Shown: piece after piece, positions 1 to 13,100 of the stretch
Position numbering within the stretch: the first letter of the stretch is position 1
Layout: each line of letters begins with the position of its first letter
Position numbers and translations under genes: made by a program
The notes under the pieces: model-generated
The model's database searches: none
Told to the model about the DNA's origin: nothing
What the model saw: only the letters and a program-made list of their open reading frames with translations
Assembly: GCA_037951165.1 (NCBI GenBank)
Contig: JBBDHG010000006.1
Span: 4,028,501 to 4,092,500, forward strand
Origin: Lophius americanus
Taxonomy: Eukaryota > Chordata > Actinopteri > Lophiiformes > Lophiidae
Length of the DNA: 64,000 nucleotides
Reading direction: 5' to 3'

Positions 1-935
1 TTAAGTGGCTTGGTTTGACCCTGAAGTGGCTTGGTTTGTCACTTAAATGGCTTGGTTTGTCACTTAAGTGGCTGGGTTTAACCCTTAAGTGGCTTGTTTT
101 GTCACTTAAGTTGCTTTGATTGTCACCTAAGTGGCTGAGATTGTCACTTAAGTGGCTGGATTTGTCCCTTAAGTGGATTGGTTTAACCCTTAAGTGGCTA
201 GGTTTGACACTTTAGTGGCTTGATTTGACCTTTACATAGCTGGGTTTAACCCTTAAGTGGCTGGGTTTGACCCTTAAGTGGATGGGTTTGACACTTTTCC
301 TGGCTGGATTTGACCCTTATTTGGCTTGGTTTGACCCTTAAGTGGCTTGTTGTGTCACTTAAGTGGCTGAGATTGTCACTTAAGTGGCTGGGTTTAGCCC
401 TTAAGTGGCTTGTTTTAACCCTTAAGTGGCTGGGTATGACACTTTAGTGGCTGGTTTTGACCCCTAATTTGCTGGGTTTGTCACTTAAGTCGCTGGTTTT
501 GACACTTTAGTGGCTTGGTTTGACCCTTAAGTGGCTTGGTTTGACCCTGAAGTGGCTTGGTTTGTCACTTAAATGGCTTGGTTTGTCACTTAAGTGGCTT
601 GGTTTAACCCTTAAGTGGCTGGGTTTGACACTTTAGTGGCTGGTTTTGACCCCTAATTTGCTGGGTTAGTCACTTAATTCGCTATATTTGACCCTTAAGT
701 GGTTTGGTTTGACACTTTAGTGGCTGGTTTTGAACCCTAATTTGCTGGGTTTGTCACTTAAGTCGCTTGGTTTGTCACTTAAGTGGCTGGGTTTAACCCT
801 TAAGTGGCTTGTTTTGTCACTTAAGTTGCTTTGATTGTCACCTAAGTGGCTGAGATTGACACTTTAGTGGCTGGTTTTGACCCCTAATTTGCTGGGTTTG
901 TCACTTAAGTCGCTGGTTTTGACACTTTAGTGGCT
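1..935 (+). repeat. Copy of the higher-order block also seen at 34950-35864
   Basis: The order of unit variants matches 34950 onward at a constant offset of 34,949. It includes the rare CCTTTACATAGC unit (here at 229-240, there at about 35178), the ACTTTTCCTGGC unit (about 292) and the TTAATTCGCTATA unit (about 674). The match weakens near 936, where this copy has one 21-bp unit that the other lacks. The window therefore opens in the middle of an established higher-order repeat, not at an array edge. Confidence 0.75.
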
Positions 936-3467
936 TGGTTTGACCCTTAAGTGGCTTGGTTTGACCCTGAAGTGGCTTGGTTTGTCACTTAAATGGCTTG
1001 GTTTGTCACTTAAGTGGCTGGGTTTAACCCTTAAGTGGCTGGGTTTGACACTTTAGTGGCTGGTTTTGACCCCTAATTTGCTGGGTTAGTCACTTAATTG
1101 GCTGTATTTGACCCTTAAGTGGTTTGGTTTGACACTTTAGTGGCTGGTTTTGACCCCTAATTTGCTGGGTTTGAACCTTAAGTGGCTTGGTTTGTCACTT
1201 AAATGGCTGGGTTTGTCACGTAAGGGTTTGGGTTTGACCCTTAAGTGGCTTGGTTTGACCCTGAAGTGACTTGGTTTGTCACTTAAATGGCTTGGTTTGT
1301 CACTTAGTGGCTTGGTTTTTCACTTAAGTGACTGAGTTTTTTCACTTTAGTGGCTGGATTTGACCCTTAAGTGGCTTGGTTTAAACCTTAAGTGGCTGGG
1401 TTTGACACTTTAGTGCTGGTTTTGACCCCTAATTTGCTGGGTTAGTCACTTAATTGGCTGTATTTGACCCTTAAGTGGTTTGGTTTGACACTTTAGTGGC
1501 TGGTTTTGACCCCTAATTTGCTGGGTTTGAACCTTAAGTGGCTTGGTTTGTCACTTAAGGGGTTGGGTTTGACCCTTAAGTGGCTTGGTTTGACCCTGAA
1601 GTGGCTTGGTTTGTCACTTAAATGGCTTGGTTTGTCACTTAAGTGACTGAGTTTGTCACTTTAGTGGCTGGATTTGACCCTTAAGTGGCTTGGTTTAACC
1701 CTTAAGTGGCTGGGTTTGACACTTTAGTGGCTGGTTTTGACCCCTAATTTGCTGGGTTTGAACCTTAAGTGGCTTGGTTTGTCACTTAAATGGCTTGGTT
1801 TGTCACTTAGTGGCTGGTTTTGACCCCTAATTTGCTGGGTTAGTCACTTAAGTCGCTGGGTTTGACACTTTAGTGGCTGTGTTTGACCCTTAAGTGGCTT
1901 GGTTTGACCCTGAAGTTGCTTGGTTTGTCACTTAAATGGCTTGGTTTGTCACTTAAGTGGCTGGGTTTAACCCTTAATTGGCTTATTTTGTCACTTAAAT
2001 TGCTTGGTTTGTCACTTAAGTGGCTTGGTTTGTCACTTAGTGGCTTGGTTTTTCACTTAAGTGACTGAGTTTCTTCACTTTAGTGGCTGGATTTGACCCT
2101 TAAGTGGCTTGGTTTAACCCTTAAGTGGCTTATTTTGTCACTTAAATTGCTTTGATTGTCACCTAAGTGGCTGAGATTGACACTTTAGTGGCTGGTTTTG
2201 ACCCCTAATTTGCTGGGTTTGTCACTTAAGTCGCTGGTTTTGACACTTTAGTGGCTTGGTTTGACCCTTAAGTGGCTTGGTTTGACCCTGAAGTGGCTTG
2301 GTTTGTCACTTAAATGGCTTGGTTTGTCACTTAAGTGGCTGGGTTTAACCCTTAAGTGGCTGGGTTTGACACTTTAGTGGCTGGTTTTGACCCCTAATTT
2401 GCTGGGTTAGTCACTTAATTGGCTGTATTTGACCCTTAAGTGGTTTGGTTTGACACTTTAGTGGCTGGTTTTGACCCCTAATTTGCTGGGTTTGAACCTT
2501 AAGTGGCTTGGTTTGTCACTTAAATGGCTGGGTTTGTCACGTAAGGGTTTGGGTTTGACCCTTAAGTGGCTTGGTTTGACCCTGAAGTGACTTGGTTTGT
2601 CACTTTAATGGCTTGGTTTGTCACTTAGTGGCTTGGTTTTTCACTTAAGTGACTGAGTTTTTTCACTTTAGTGGCTGGATTTGACCCTTAAGTGGCTTGG
2701 TTTAAACCTTAAGTGGCTGGGTTTGACACTTTAGTGCTGGTTTTGACCCCTAATTTGCTGGGTTAGTCACTTAATTGGCTGTATTTGACCCTTAAGTGGT
2801 TTGGTTTGACACTTTAGTGGCTGGTTTTGACCCCTAATTTGCTGGGTTTGAACCTTAAGTGGCTTGGTTTGTCACTTAAGGGGTTGGGTTTGACCCTTAA
2901 GTGGCTTGGTTTGACCCTGAAGTGGCTTGGTTTGTCACTTAAATGGCTTGGTTTGTCACTTAAGTGACTGAGTTTGTCACTTTAGTGGCTGGATTTGACC
3001 CTTAAGTGGCTTGGTTTAACCCTTAAGTGGCTGGGTTTGACACTTTAGTGGCTGGTTTTGACCCCTAATTTGCTGGGTTTGAACCTTAAGTGGCTTGGTT
3101 TGTCACTTAAATGGCTTGGTTTGTCACTTAGTGGCTGGTTTTGACCCCTAATTTGCTGGGTTAGTCACTTAAGTCGCTGGGTTTGACACTTTAGTGGCTG
3201 TGTTTGACCCTTAAGTGGCTTGGTTTGACCCTGAAATTGCTTGGTTTGTCACTTAAATGGCTTGGTTTGTCACTTAAGTGGCTGGGTTTAACCCTTAATT
3301 GGCTTATTTTGTCACTTAAATTGCTTGGTTTGTCACTTAAGTGGCTTGGTTTGTCACTTAGTGGCTTGGTTTTTCACTTAAGTGACTGAGTTTCTTCACT
3401 TTAGTGGCTGGATTTGACCCTTAAGTGGCTTGGTTTAACCCTTAAGTGGCTTATTTTGTCACTTAAA
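826..3467 (+). repeat. 1,321-bp direct tandem duplication
   Basis: Positions 826-2146 and 2147-3467 match at an offset of 1,321 with only scattered substitutions (for example CACTTAAATGG at about 1280 against CACTTTAATGG at about 2601, and CTGAAGTTG against CTGAAATTG). The length is 63 units minus 2 bp, reflecting 20-bp units inside. At the join (about 2140-2155) a unit reads TTAAATTGCTTTGATTG, a hybrid of TTAAATTGCTTGG and TTAAGTTGCTTTG, which marks the exchange point. Confidence 0.85.
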
Positions 3468-3540
3468 TTGCTTGGTTTGTCACTTAAGTGGCGTTGATTG
3501 TCACCTAAGGGGCTGAGTTTTACACTTTAGTGGCTGGTTT

Positions 3541-3708
3541 TGACCCTTACGTGGCTTGGTTTGACCCTTAAGTGGCTTGTTTTGACCCTTAAGTGGCTTG
3601 GTTTGTCACTTAAATGGCTGGGTTTGACCCTTACGTGGCTTGGTTTGACCCTTAAGTGGCTTGTTTTGACCCTTAAGTGGCTTGGTTTGTCACTTAAATG
3701 GCTGGGTT
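3541..3708 (+). repeat. 84-bp tandem duplication (4 units x 2)
   Basis: A four-unit group beginning TGACCCTTACGTGG occurs at 3541 and again at 3625. It is a clean step of exactly four 21-bp units, so unequal exchange here kept the unit register. The longest repeat-derived open frame (74 codons, TTG start) spans this duplication and is a product of it. Confidence 0.85.
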
Positions 3709-3838
3709 TGTCACTTAAGGGGTTGGGTTTGACCCTTAAGGGGCTTGGTTTGACCCAGAAGTGACTTGGTTTGTCACTTAAATGACTTGGTTTGTCACTT
3801 AGTGGCTTGGTTTTTCACTTAAGTGACTGAGTTTTTTC

Positions 3839-4477
3839 ACTTTAGTGGCTGGATTTGACCCTTAAGTGGCTTGGTTTAACCCTTAAGTGGCTGGGTTTGA
3901 CACTTTAGTGCTGGTTTTGACCCCTAATTTGCTGGGTTAGTCACTTAATTGGCTATATTTGACACTTAAGTGGTTTGGTTTGACACTTTAGTGGCTGGTT
4001 TTGACCCCTAATTTGCTGGGTTAGTCACTTAAGTCGCTGGGTTTGACACTTTAGTGGCTGTGTTTGACCCTTAAGTGGCTTGGTTTGACCCTGAAGTTGC
4101 TTGGTTTGTCACTTAAATGGCTTGGTTTGTCACTTAAGTGGCGTTGATTGTCACCTAAGGGGCTGAGTTTTACACTTTAGTGGCTGGATTTGACCCTTAA
4201 GTGGCTTGGTTTAACCCTTAAGTGGCTGGGTTTGACACTTTAGTGCTGGTTTTGACCCCTAATTTGCTGGGTTAGTCACTTAATTGGCTATATTTGACAC
4301 TTAAGTGGTTTGGTTTGACACTTTAGTGGCTGGTTTTGACCCCTAATTTGCTGGGTTAGTCACTTAAGTCGCTGGGTTTGACACTTTAGTGGCTGTGTTT
4401 GACCCTTAAGTGGCTTGGTTTGACCCTGAAGTTGCTTGGTTTGTCACTTAAATGGCTTGGTTTGTCACTTAAGTGGC
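3839..4477 (+). repeat. 335-bp tandem duplication
   Basis: The variant order from the ACTTTAGTGGCTGG unit at about 3839 repeats from about 4174 at an offset of 335 (16 units minus 1 bp). The shared 20-bp unit TTTAGTGCTGG lies at about 3905 and about 4240. Identity is lost near 4142/4477. Confidence 0.8.
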
Positions 4478-5236
4478 TGGGTTTAACCCTTAAGTGGCTT
4501 ATTTTGTCACTTAAATTGCTTGGTTTGTCACTTAAGTGGCGTTGATTGTCACCTAAGGGGCTGAGTTTTACACTTTAGTGGCTGGGTTTGATCCTTAAGT
4601 GGCTTGGTTTGACCCTGAAGTGGCTTGGTTTGTCACTTAAATGGCTTGGTTTGTCACTTAAGTGACTGAGTTTTTTCACTTTAGTGGCTGGATTTGACCC
4701 TTAAGTGGCTTGGTTTAACCCTTAAGTGGCTGGGTTTGACACTTTAGTGGCTGGATTTGACCCTTAAGTGGCTTGGTTTAACCCTTAAGTGGCTGGGTTT
4801 GACACTTTAGTGGCTGGTTTTGACCCCTAATTTGCTGGGTTAGTCACTTAAGTCGCTGGGTTTGACACTTTAGTGGCTGTGTTTGACCCTTAAGTGGCTT
4901 GGTTTGACCCTGAAGTTGCTTGGTTTGTCACTTAAATGGCTTGGTTTGTCACTTAAGTGGCTGGGTTTAACCCTTAATTGGCTTATTTTGTCACTTAAAT
5001 TGCTTGGTTTGTCACTTAAGTGGCTTGGTTTGTCACTTAGTGGCTTGGTTTTTCACTTAAGTGACTGAGTTTCTTCACTTTAGTGGCTGGATTTGACCCT
5101 TAAGTGGCTTGGTTTAACCCTTAAGTGGCTTATTTTGTCACTTAAATTGCTTGGTTTGTCACTTAAGTGGCGTTGATTGTCACCTAAGGGGCTGAGTTTT
5201 ACACTTTAGTGGCTGGTTTTGACCCCTAATTAGCTG

Positions 5237-5246
5237 GGTTCGAACC
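5237..5246. repeat. Palindrome GGTTCGAACC marking a rare unit subtype
   Basis: A unit here reads CTAATTAGCTGGGTTCGAAC and includes the perfect 10-bp palindrome GGTTCGAACC. The same unit recurs at about 6558, 7545, 8384 and 10064 and in later blocks, always inside the same ordered group. It is one of the few CpG-containing variants and is a handy landmark for aligning blocks. It resembles a Pol III B box, but no A box or terminator accompanies it. Confidence 0.6.
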
Positions 5247-5954
5247 TTAATAGGCTTGGTTTGTCACTTAAATGGCTAGGTTTGACCCTTACGTGGCTTG
5301 GTTTGACCCTTAAGTGGCTTGTTTTGACCCTTAAGTGGCTTGGTTTGTCACTTAAATGGCTGGGTTTGTCACTTAAGGGGTTGGGTTTGACCCTTAAGGG
5401 GCTTGGTTTGACCCAGAAGTGACTTGGTTTGTCACTTAAATGACTTGGTTTGTCACTTAGTGGCTTGGTTTTTCACTTAAGTGACTGAGTTTTTTCACTT
5501 TAGTGGCTGGATTTGACCCTTAAGTGGCTTGGTTTAACCCTTAAGTGGCTGGGTTTGACACTTTAGTGCTGGTTTTGACCCCTAATTTGCTGGGTTAGTC
5601 ACTTAATTGGCTATATTTGACACTTAAGTGGTTTGGTTTGACACTTTAGTGGCTGGTTTTGACCCCTAATTTGCTGGGTTAGTCACTTAAGTCGCTGGGT
5701 TTGACACTTTAGTGGCTGTGTTTGACCCTTAAGTGGCTTGGTTTGACCCTGAAGTTGCTTGGTTTGTCACTTAAATGGCTTGGTTTGTCACTTAAGTGGC
5801 GTTGATTGTCACCTAAGGGGCTGAGTTTTACACTTTAGTGGCTGGATTTGACCCTTAAGTGGCTTGGTTTAACCCTTAAGTGGCTTATTTTGTCACTTAA
5901 ATTGCTTGGTTTGTCACTTAAGTGGCGTTGATTGTCACCTAAGGGGCTGAGTTT

Positions 5955-8851
5955 TACACTTTAGTGGCTGGATTTGACCCTTAAGTGGCTTGGTTTAACC
6001 CTTAAGTGGCTGGGTTTGACACTTTAGTGCTGGTTTTGACCCCTAATTTGCTGGGTTAGTCACTTAATTGGCTATATTTGACACTTAAGTGGTTTGGTTT
6101 GACACTTTAGTGGCTGGTTTTGACCCCTAATTTGCTGGGTTAGTCACTTAAGTCGCTGGGTTTGACACTTTAGTGGCTGTGTTTGACCCTTAAGTGGCTT
6201 GGTTTGACCCTGAAGTTGCTTGGTTTGTCACTTAAATGGCTTGGTTTGTCACTTAAGTGGCTGGGTTTAACCCTTAAGTGGCTTATTTTGTCACTTAAAT
6301 TGCTTGGTTTGTCACTTAAGTGGCGTTGATTGTCACCTAAGGGGCTGAGTTTTACACTTTAGTGGCTGGATTTGACCCTTAAGTGGCTTGGTTTAACCCT
6401 TAAGTGGCTTATTTTGTCACTTAAATTGCTTGGTTTGTCACTTAAGTGGCGTTGATTGTCACCTAAGGGGCTGAGTTTTACACTTTAGTGGCTGGTTTTG
6501 ACCCGTAATTTGCTGGGTTACTCACTTTAGTGGCTGGTTTTGACCCCTAATTAGCTGGGTTCGAACCTTAATAGGCTTGGTTTGTCACTTAAATGGCTAG
6601 GTTTGACCCTTACGTGGCTGGTTTTGACCCTTAATTTGCTGGGTTTGTCACTTAAGTCGCTGGGTTTGACACTTTAGTGGCTTGGTTTGACCCTTAAGTG
6701 GCTTGTTTTGACCCTTAAGTGGCTTGGTTTGTCACTTAAATGGCTGGGTTTGTCACTTAAGGGGTTGGGTTTGACCCTTAAGTGGCTTGGTTTGACCCTG
6801 AAGTGACTTGGTTTGTCACTTAAACGGCTTGGTTTGTCACTTAGTGGCTTGGTTTTTCACTTAAGTGACTGAGTTTCTTCACTTTAGTGGCTGGATTTGA
6901 CCCTTAAGTGGCTTGGTTTAACCCTTAAGTGGCTTGGTATGACACTTTAGTGGCAGGTTTTGACCCCTAATTTGCTGGGTTTGTCACTTAAGTCGCTTGG
7001 TTTGTCACTTAATTGGCTGGGTTTAACCCTTAAGTGGCTTGTTTTGTCACTTAAGTTGCTTTGATTGTCACCTAAGTGGCTGAGATTGTCACTTTAGTGG
7101 CTGGATTTGACCCTTAAGTGGCTTGGTTTAACCCTTAAGTGGCTGGGTTTAACACTTTAGTGGCTGGATTTGAGCCTAAAGTGGCTTGGTTTAACCCTTA
7201 AGTGGCTGGGTTTAACACTTTAGTGGCTGATATTGACCCCTAATTTGCTGGTTTAGTCACTTAAGTGGCTGTATTTGACCCTTAAGTGGTTTGATTTGAC
7301 ACTTTAGTGGCTGGTTTTGACCCCTAACTTGCTGGGTTAGTCATTTAAGTGGCTGCATTTGACTCTTATGTGGCTTGCTTTTTCAATTAAGTGGCTTGGT
7401 TTAACCCTTAAGTGGTTTGGTTTGACACTTTAGTGGCTTATTTTGTCACTTAAATTGCTTGGTTTGTCACTTAAGTGGCGTTGATTGTCACCTAAGGGGC
7501 TGAGTTTTACACTTTAGTGGCTGGTTTTGACCCCTAATTAGCTGGGTTCGAACCTTAATAGGCTTGGTTTGTCACTTAAATGGCTAGGTTTGACCCTTAC
7601 GTGGCTTGGTTTGACCCTTAAGTGGCTTGTTTTGACCCTTAAGTGGCTTGGTTTGTCACTTAAATGGCTGGGTTTGTCACTTAAGGGGTTGGGTTTGACC
7701 CTTAAGGGGCTTGGTTTGACCCTGAAGTGACTTGGTTTGTCACTTAAATGACTTGGTTTGTCACTTAGTGGCTTGGTTTTTCACTTAAGTGACTGAGTTT
7801 TTTCACTTTAGTGGCTGGATTTGACCCTTAAGTGGCTTGGTTTAACCCTTAAGTGGCTGGGTTTGACACTTTAGTGCTGGTTTTGACCCCTAATTTGCTG
7901 GGTTAGTCACTTAATTGGCTATATTTGACACTTAAGTGGTTTGGTTTGACACTTTAGTGGCTGGTTTTGACCCCTAATTTGCTGGGTTAGTCACTTAAGT
8001 CGCTGGGTTTGACACTTTAGTGGCTGTGTTTGACCCTTAAGTTGCTTGGTTTGTCACTTAAATGGCTTGGTTTGTCACTTAAGTGGCTGGGTTTAACCCT
8101 TAAGTGGCTTATTTTGTCACTTAAATTGCTTGGTTTGTCACTTAAGTGGCGTTGATTGTCACCTAAGGGGCTGAGTTTTACACTTTAGTGGCTGGATTTG
8201 ACCCTTAAGTGGCTTGGTTTAACCCTTAAGTGGCTTATTTTGTCACTTAAATTGCTTGGTTTGTCACTTAAGTGGCGTTGATTGTCACCTAAGGGGCTGA
8301 GTTTTACACTTTAGTGGCTGGTTTTGACCCGTAATTTGCTGGGTTACTCACTTTAGTGGCTGGTTTTGACCCCTAATTAGCTGGGTTCGAACCTTAATAG
8401 GCTTGGTTTGTCACTTAAATGGCTAGGTTTGACCCTTACGTGGCTGGTTTTGACCCTTAATTTGCTGGGTTTGTCACTTAAGTCGCTGGGTTTGACACTT
8501 TAGTGGCTTGGTTTGACCCTTAAGTGGCTTGTTTTGACCCTTAAGTGGCTTGGTTTGTCACTTAAATGGCTGGGTTTGTCACTTAAGGGGTTGGGTTTGA
8601 CCCTTAAGTGGCTTGGTTTGACCCTGAAGTGACTTGGTTTGTCACTTAAACGGCTTGGTTTGTCACTTAGTGGCTTGGTTTTTCACTTAAGTGACTGAGT
8701 TTCTTCACTTTAGTGGCTGGATTTGACCCTTAAGTGGCTTGGTTTAACCCTTAAGTGGCTTGGTATGACACTTTAGTGGCAGGTTTTGACCCCTAATTTG
8801 CTGGGTTTGTCACTTAAGTCGCTTGGTTTGTCACTTAATTGGCTGGGTTTA
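5955..8851 (+). repeat. Tandem duplication of about 1,826-1,847 bp, second copy truncated
   Basis: The order from 5955 repeats from 7802. The offset is 1,847 in the first part (the TTTAGTGCTGG unit at about 6024 and about 7871), then 1,826 after the second copy loses one unit near 8040 (GGTTCGAACC at 6558 and 8384; GGTATGACACTTTAGTGG at about 6936 and about 8762). The second copy stops at about 8852 in a hybrid unit, GGTTTAACCCTGAAGTGG. Related material returns at 9900-10200. Confidence 0.75.
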
Positions 8852-10199
8852 ACCCTGAAGTGGCTTGGTTTGTCACTTAAATGGCTTGGTTTGTCACTTA
8901 AGTGACTGAGTTTTTTCACTTTAGTGGCTGGATTTGACCCTTAAGTGGCTTGGTTTAACCCTTAAGTGGCTGGGTTTGACACTTTAGTGGCTGGATTTGA
9001 CCCTTAAGTGGCTTGGTTTAACCCTTAAGTGGCTGGGTTTGACACTTTAGTGGCTGGTTTTGACCCCTAATTTGCTGGGTTTGTCACTTAAGTCGCTGGT
9101 TTTGACACTTTAGTGGCTTGGTTTGACCCTTAAGTGGCTTGGTTTGACCCTTACGTGGCTTGGTTTGTCACTTAAATGGCTTGGTTTGTCACTTAAGTGG
9201 CTGGGTTTAACCCCTAAGTGGCTGGGTTTGACACTTTAGTGGCTGGTTTTGACCCCTAATTTGCTGGGTTAGTCACTTAATTGGCTGTATTTGACCCTTA
9301 AGTGGTTTGGTTTGACACTTTAGTGGCTGGTTTTGACCCCTAATTTGATGGGTTAGTCACTTAATTGGCTATATTTGACCCTTAAGTGGTTTGGTTTGAC
9401 ACTTTAGTGGCTGGTTTTGAACCCTAATTTGCTGGGTTTGTCACTTAAGTCGCTTGGTTTGTCACTTAAATGGCTTGGTTTGTCACTTAGTGGCTTGGTT
9501 TTTCACTTAAGTGACTGAGTTTTTTCACTTTAGTGGCTGGATTTGACCCTTAAGTGGCTTGGTTTAAACCTTAAGTGGCTGGGTTTGACACTTTAGTGCT
9601 GGTTTTGACCCCTAATTTGCTGGGTTAGTCACTTAATTGGCTATATTTGACACTTAAGTGGTTTGGTTTGACACTTTAGTGGCTGGTTTTGACCCCTAAT
9701 TTGCTGGGTTAGTCACTTAAGTCGCTGGGTTTGACACTTTAGTGGCTGTGTTTGACCCTTAAGTGGCTTGGTTTGACCCTGAAGTTGCTTGGTTTTTCAC
9801 TTAAATTGCTTGGTTTGTCACTTAAGTGGCGTTGATTGTCACCTAAGGGGCTGAGTTTTACACTTTAGTGGCTGGATTTGACCCTTAAGTGGCTTGGTTT
9901 AACCCTTAAGTGGCTTATTTTGTCACTTAAATTGCTTGGTTTGTCACTTAAGTGGCGTTGATTGTCACCTAAGGGGCTGAGTTTTACACTTTAGTGGCTG
10001 GTTTTGACCCGTAATTTGCTGGGTTACTCACTTTAGTGGCTGGTTTTGACCCCTAATTAGCTGGGTTCGAACCTTAATAGGCTTGGTTTGTCACTTAAAT
10101 GGCTAGGTTTGACCCTTACGTGGCTGGTTTTGACCCTTAATTTGCTGGGTTTGTCACTTAAGTCGCTGGGTTTGACACTTTAGTGGCTTGGTTTGACCC

Positions 10200-13100
10200 T
10201 TAAGTGGCTTGGTTTGACCCTGAAGTGACTTGGTTTGTCACTTAAACGGCTTGGTTTGTCACTTAGTGGCTTGGTTTTTCACTTAAGTGACTGAGTTTCT
10301 TCACTTTAGTGGCTGGATTTGACCCTTAAGTGGCTTGGTTTAACCCTTAAGTGGCTTGGTATGACACTTTAGTGGCAGGTTTTGACCCCTAATTTGCTGG
10401 GTTTGTCACTTAAGTCGCTTGGTTTGTCACTTAATTGGCTGGGTTTAACCCTTAAGTGGCTTGTTTTGTCACTTAAGTTGCTTTGATTGTCACCTAAGTG
10501 GCTGAGATTGTCACTTTAGTGGCTGGATTTGACCCTTAAGTGGCTTGGTTTAACCCTTAAGTGGCTGGGTTTAACACTTTAGTGGCTGGATTTGAGCCTA
10601 AAGTGGCTTGGTTTAACCCTTAAGTGGCTGGGTTTAACACTTTAGTGGCTGATATTGACCCCTAATTTGCTGGTTTAGTCACTTAAGTGGCTGTATTTGA
10701 CCCTTAAGTGGTTTGATTTGACACTTTAGTGGCTGGTTTTGACCCCTAACTTGCTGGGTTAGTCATTTAAGTGGCTGCATTTGACTCTTATGTGGCTTGC
10801 TTTTTCAATTAAGTGGCTTGGTTTAACCCTTAAGTGGTTTGGTTTGACACTTTAGTGGCTGGATTTGACCTTTACATAGCTGGGTTTAACCCTTAAGTGG
10901 CTGGGTTTGACCCTTAAGTGGTTGGGTTTGACACTTAAATGGCTGGGTTTGTCACTAAAAGGGGTTGGGTTTGACCCTTAAGTGGCTTGGTTTGACCCTG
11001 AAGTGACTTGGTTTGTCACTTAAATGGCTTGGTTTGTCACTTAGTGGCTTGGTTTTTCTTTTAAGTGACTAAGTTTGTCACTTTAGTGGCTGGATTTGAC
11101 CCTTAAGTTGTTTGGTTTAACCCTTAAGTGGCTGTGTTTGACACTTTAGTGGCTGGTTTTGACCCCTAATTTGCTGGGTTAGTCACTTAATTGGCTGTAT
11201 TTGACCCTTAAGTGGTTTGGTTTGACACTTTAGTTGCTGGTTTAACCCTTAAGTGGCTGGGTTTGACACTTTAGTGGCTGGATTTGACCCTTAAGTGGCT
11301 TGGTTTAACCCTTAAGTGGCTGGGTTTGACACTTTAGTGGCTGGTTTTGACCCCTAATTTGCTGGGTTTGTCACTTAAGTCGCTGGTTTTGACACTTTAG
11401 TGGCTTGGTTTGACCCTTAAGTGGCTTGGTTTGACCCTGAAGTGGCTTGGTTTGTCACTTAAATGGCTTGGTTTGTCACTTAAGTGGCTGGGTTTAACCC
11501 CTAAGTGGCTGGGTTTGACACTTTAGTGGCTGGTTTTGACCCCTAATTTGCTGGGTTAGTCACTTAATTGGCTGTATTTGACCCTTAAGTGGTTTGGTTT
11601 GACACTTTAGTGGCTGGTTTTGACCCCTAATTTGCTGGGTTAGTCACTTAATTGGCTATATTTGACCCTTAAGTGGTTTGGTTTGACACTTTAGTGGCTG
11701 GTTTTGAACCCTAATTTGCTGGGTTTGTCACTTAAGTCGCTTGGTTTGTCACTTAAGTGGCTGGGTTTAACCCTTAAGTGGCTTGTTTTGTCACTTAAGT
11801 TGCTTTGATTGTCACCTAAGTGGCTGAAATTGACACTTTAGTGGCTGGTTTTGACCCCTAATTTGCTGGGTTTGTCACTTAAGTCGCTGGTTTTGACACT
11901 TTAGTGGCTTGGTTTGACCATTAAGTGGCTTGGTTTGACCCTGAAGTGGCTTGGTTTGTCACTTAAATGGCTTAGTTTGTCACTTAAGTGGCTGGGTTTA
12001 ACCCTTAAGTGGCTGGGTTTGACACTTTAGTGGCTGGTTTTGACCCCTAATTTGCTGGGTTAGTCACTTAATTGGCTGTATTTGACCCTTAAGTGGTTTG
12101 GTTTGACACTTTAGTGGCTGGTTTTGACCCCTAATTTGCTGGGTTTGAACCTTAAGTGGCTTGGTTTGTCACTTAAATGGCTGGGTTTGTCACGTAAGGG
12201 TTTGGGTTTGACCCTTAAGTGGCTTGGTTTGACCCTGAAGTGACTTGGTTTGTCACTTAAATGGCTTGGTTTGTCACTTAGTGGCTTGGTTTTTCACTTA
12301 AGTGACTGAGTTTTTTCACTTTAGTGGCTGGATTTGACCCTTAAGTGGCTTGGTTTAAACCTTAAGTGGCTGGGTTTGACACTTTAGTGCTGGTTTTGAC
12401 CCCTAATTTGCTGGGTTAGTCACTTAATTGGCTATATTTGACACTTAAGTGGTTTGGTTTGACACTTTAGTGGCTGGTTTTGACCCCTAATTTGCTGGGT
12501 TTGAACCTTAAGTGGCTTGGTTTGTCACTTAAGGGGTTGGGTTTGACCCTTAAGTGGCTTGGTTTGACCCTGAAGTTGCTTGGTTTGTCACTTAAATGGC
12601 TTGGTTTGTCACTTAAATGGCTGGGTTTGTCACTTTAGTGGCTGGATTTGACCCTTAAGTGGCTTGGTTTAACCCTTAAGTGGCTGGGTTTGACACTTTA
12701 GTGCTGGTTTTGACCCCTAATTTGCTGGGTTAGTCACTTAATTGGCTATATTTGACACTTAAGTGGTATGGTTTGACACTTTAGTGGCTGGTTTTGACCC
12801 CTAATTTGCTGGGTTTGTCACTTAAGTCGCTGGTTTTGACACTTTAGTGGCTTGGTTTGACCCTTAAGTGGCTTGGTTTGACCCTTAAGTGGCTGGGTTT
12901 GACACTTTAGTTGCTGATTTTGACCCCTAATTTGCTGGGTTAGTCACTTAATTGGCTGTATTTGACCCTTAAGTGGTTTGATTTGACACTTTAGTGGCTG
13001 GTTTTGACCCCTAACTTGCTGGGTTAGTCATTTAATTGGCTGCATTTGACTCTTATGTGGCTTGCTTTTTCAATTAAGTGGCTTGGTTTAACCCTTAAGT

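Noticed and set aside
1883..2068. Leucine-rich heptad open frames of 61-74 codons (also at 3204, 3540, 4883, 15882, 21782, 45022, 50628, 56316, 61629)
   Set aside because: They start at TTG, have no ATG, and exist only because 21 nt is seven codons. They end wherever a CTTTAG or a 20-bp unit occurs. No gene context in a eukaryotic array.
5230..5260. tRNA gene or tRNA-derived SINE
   Set aside because: Only a B-box-like GGTTCGAACC is present; no A box, no cloverleaf, no T-run terminator.
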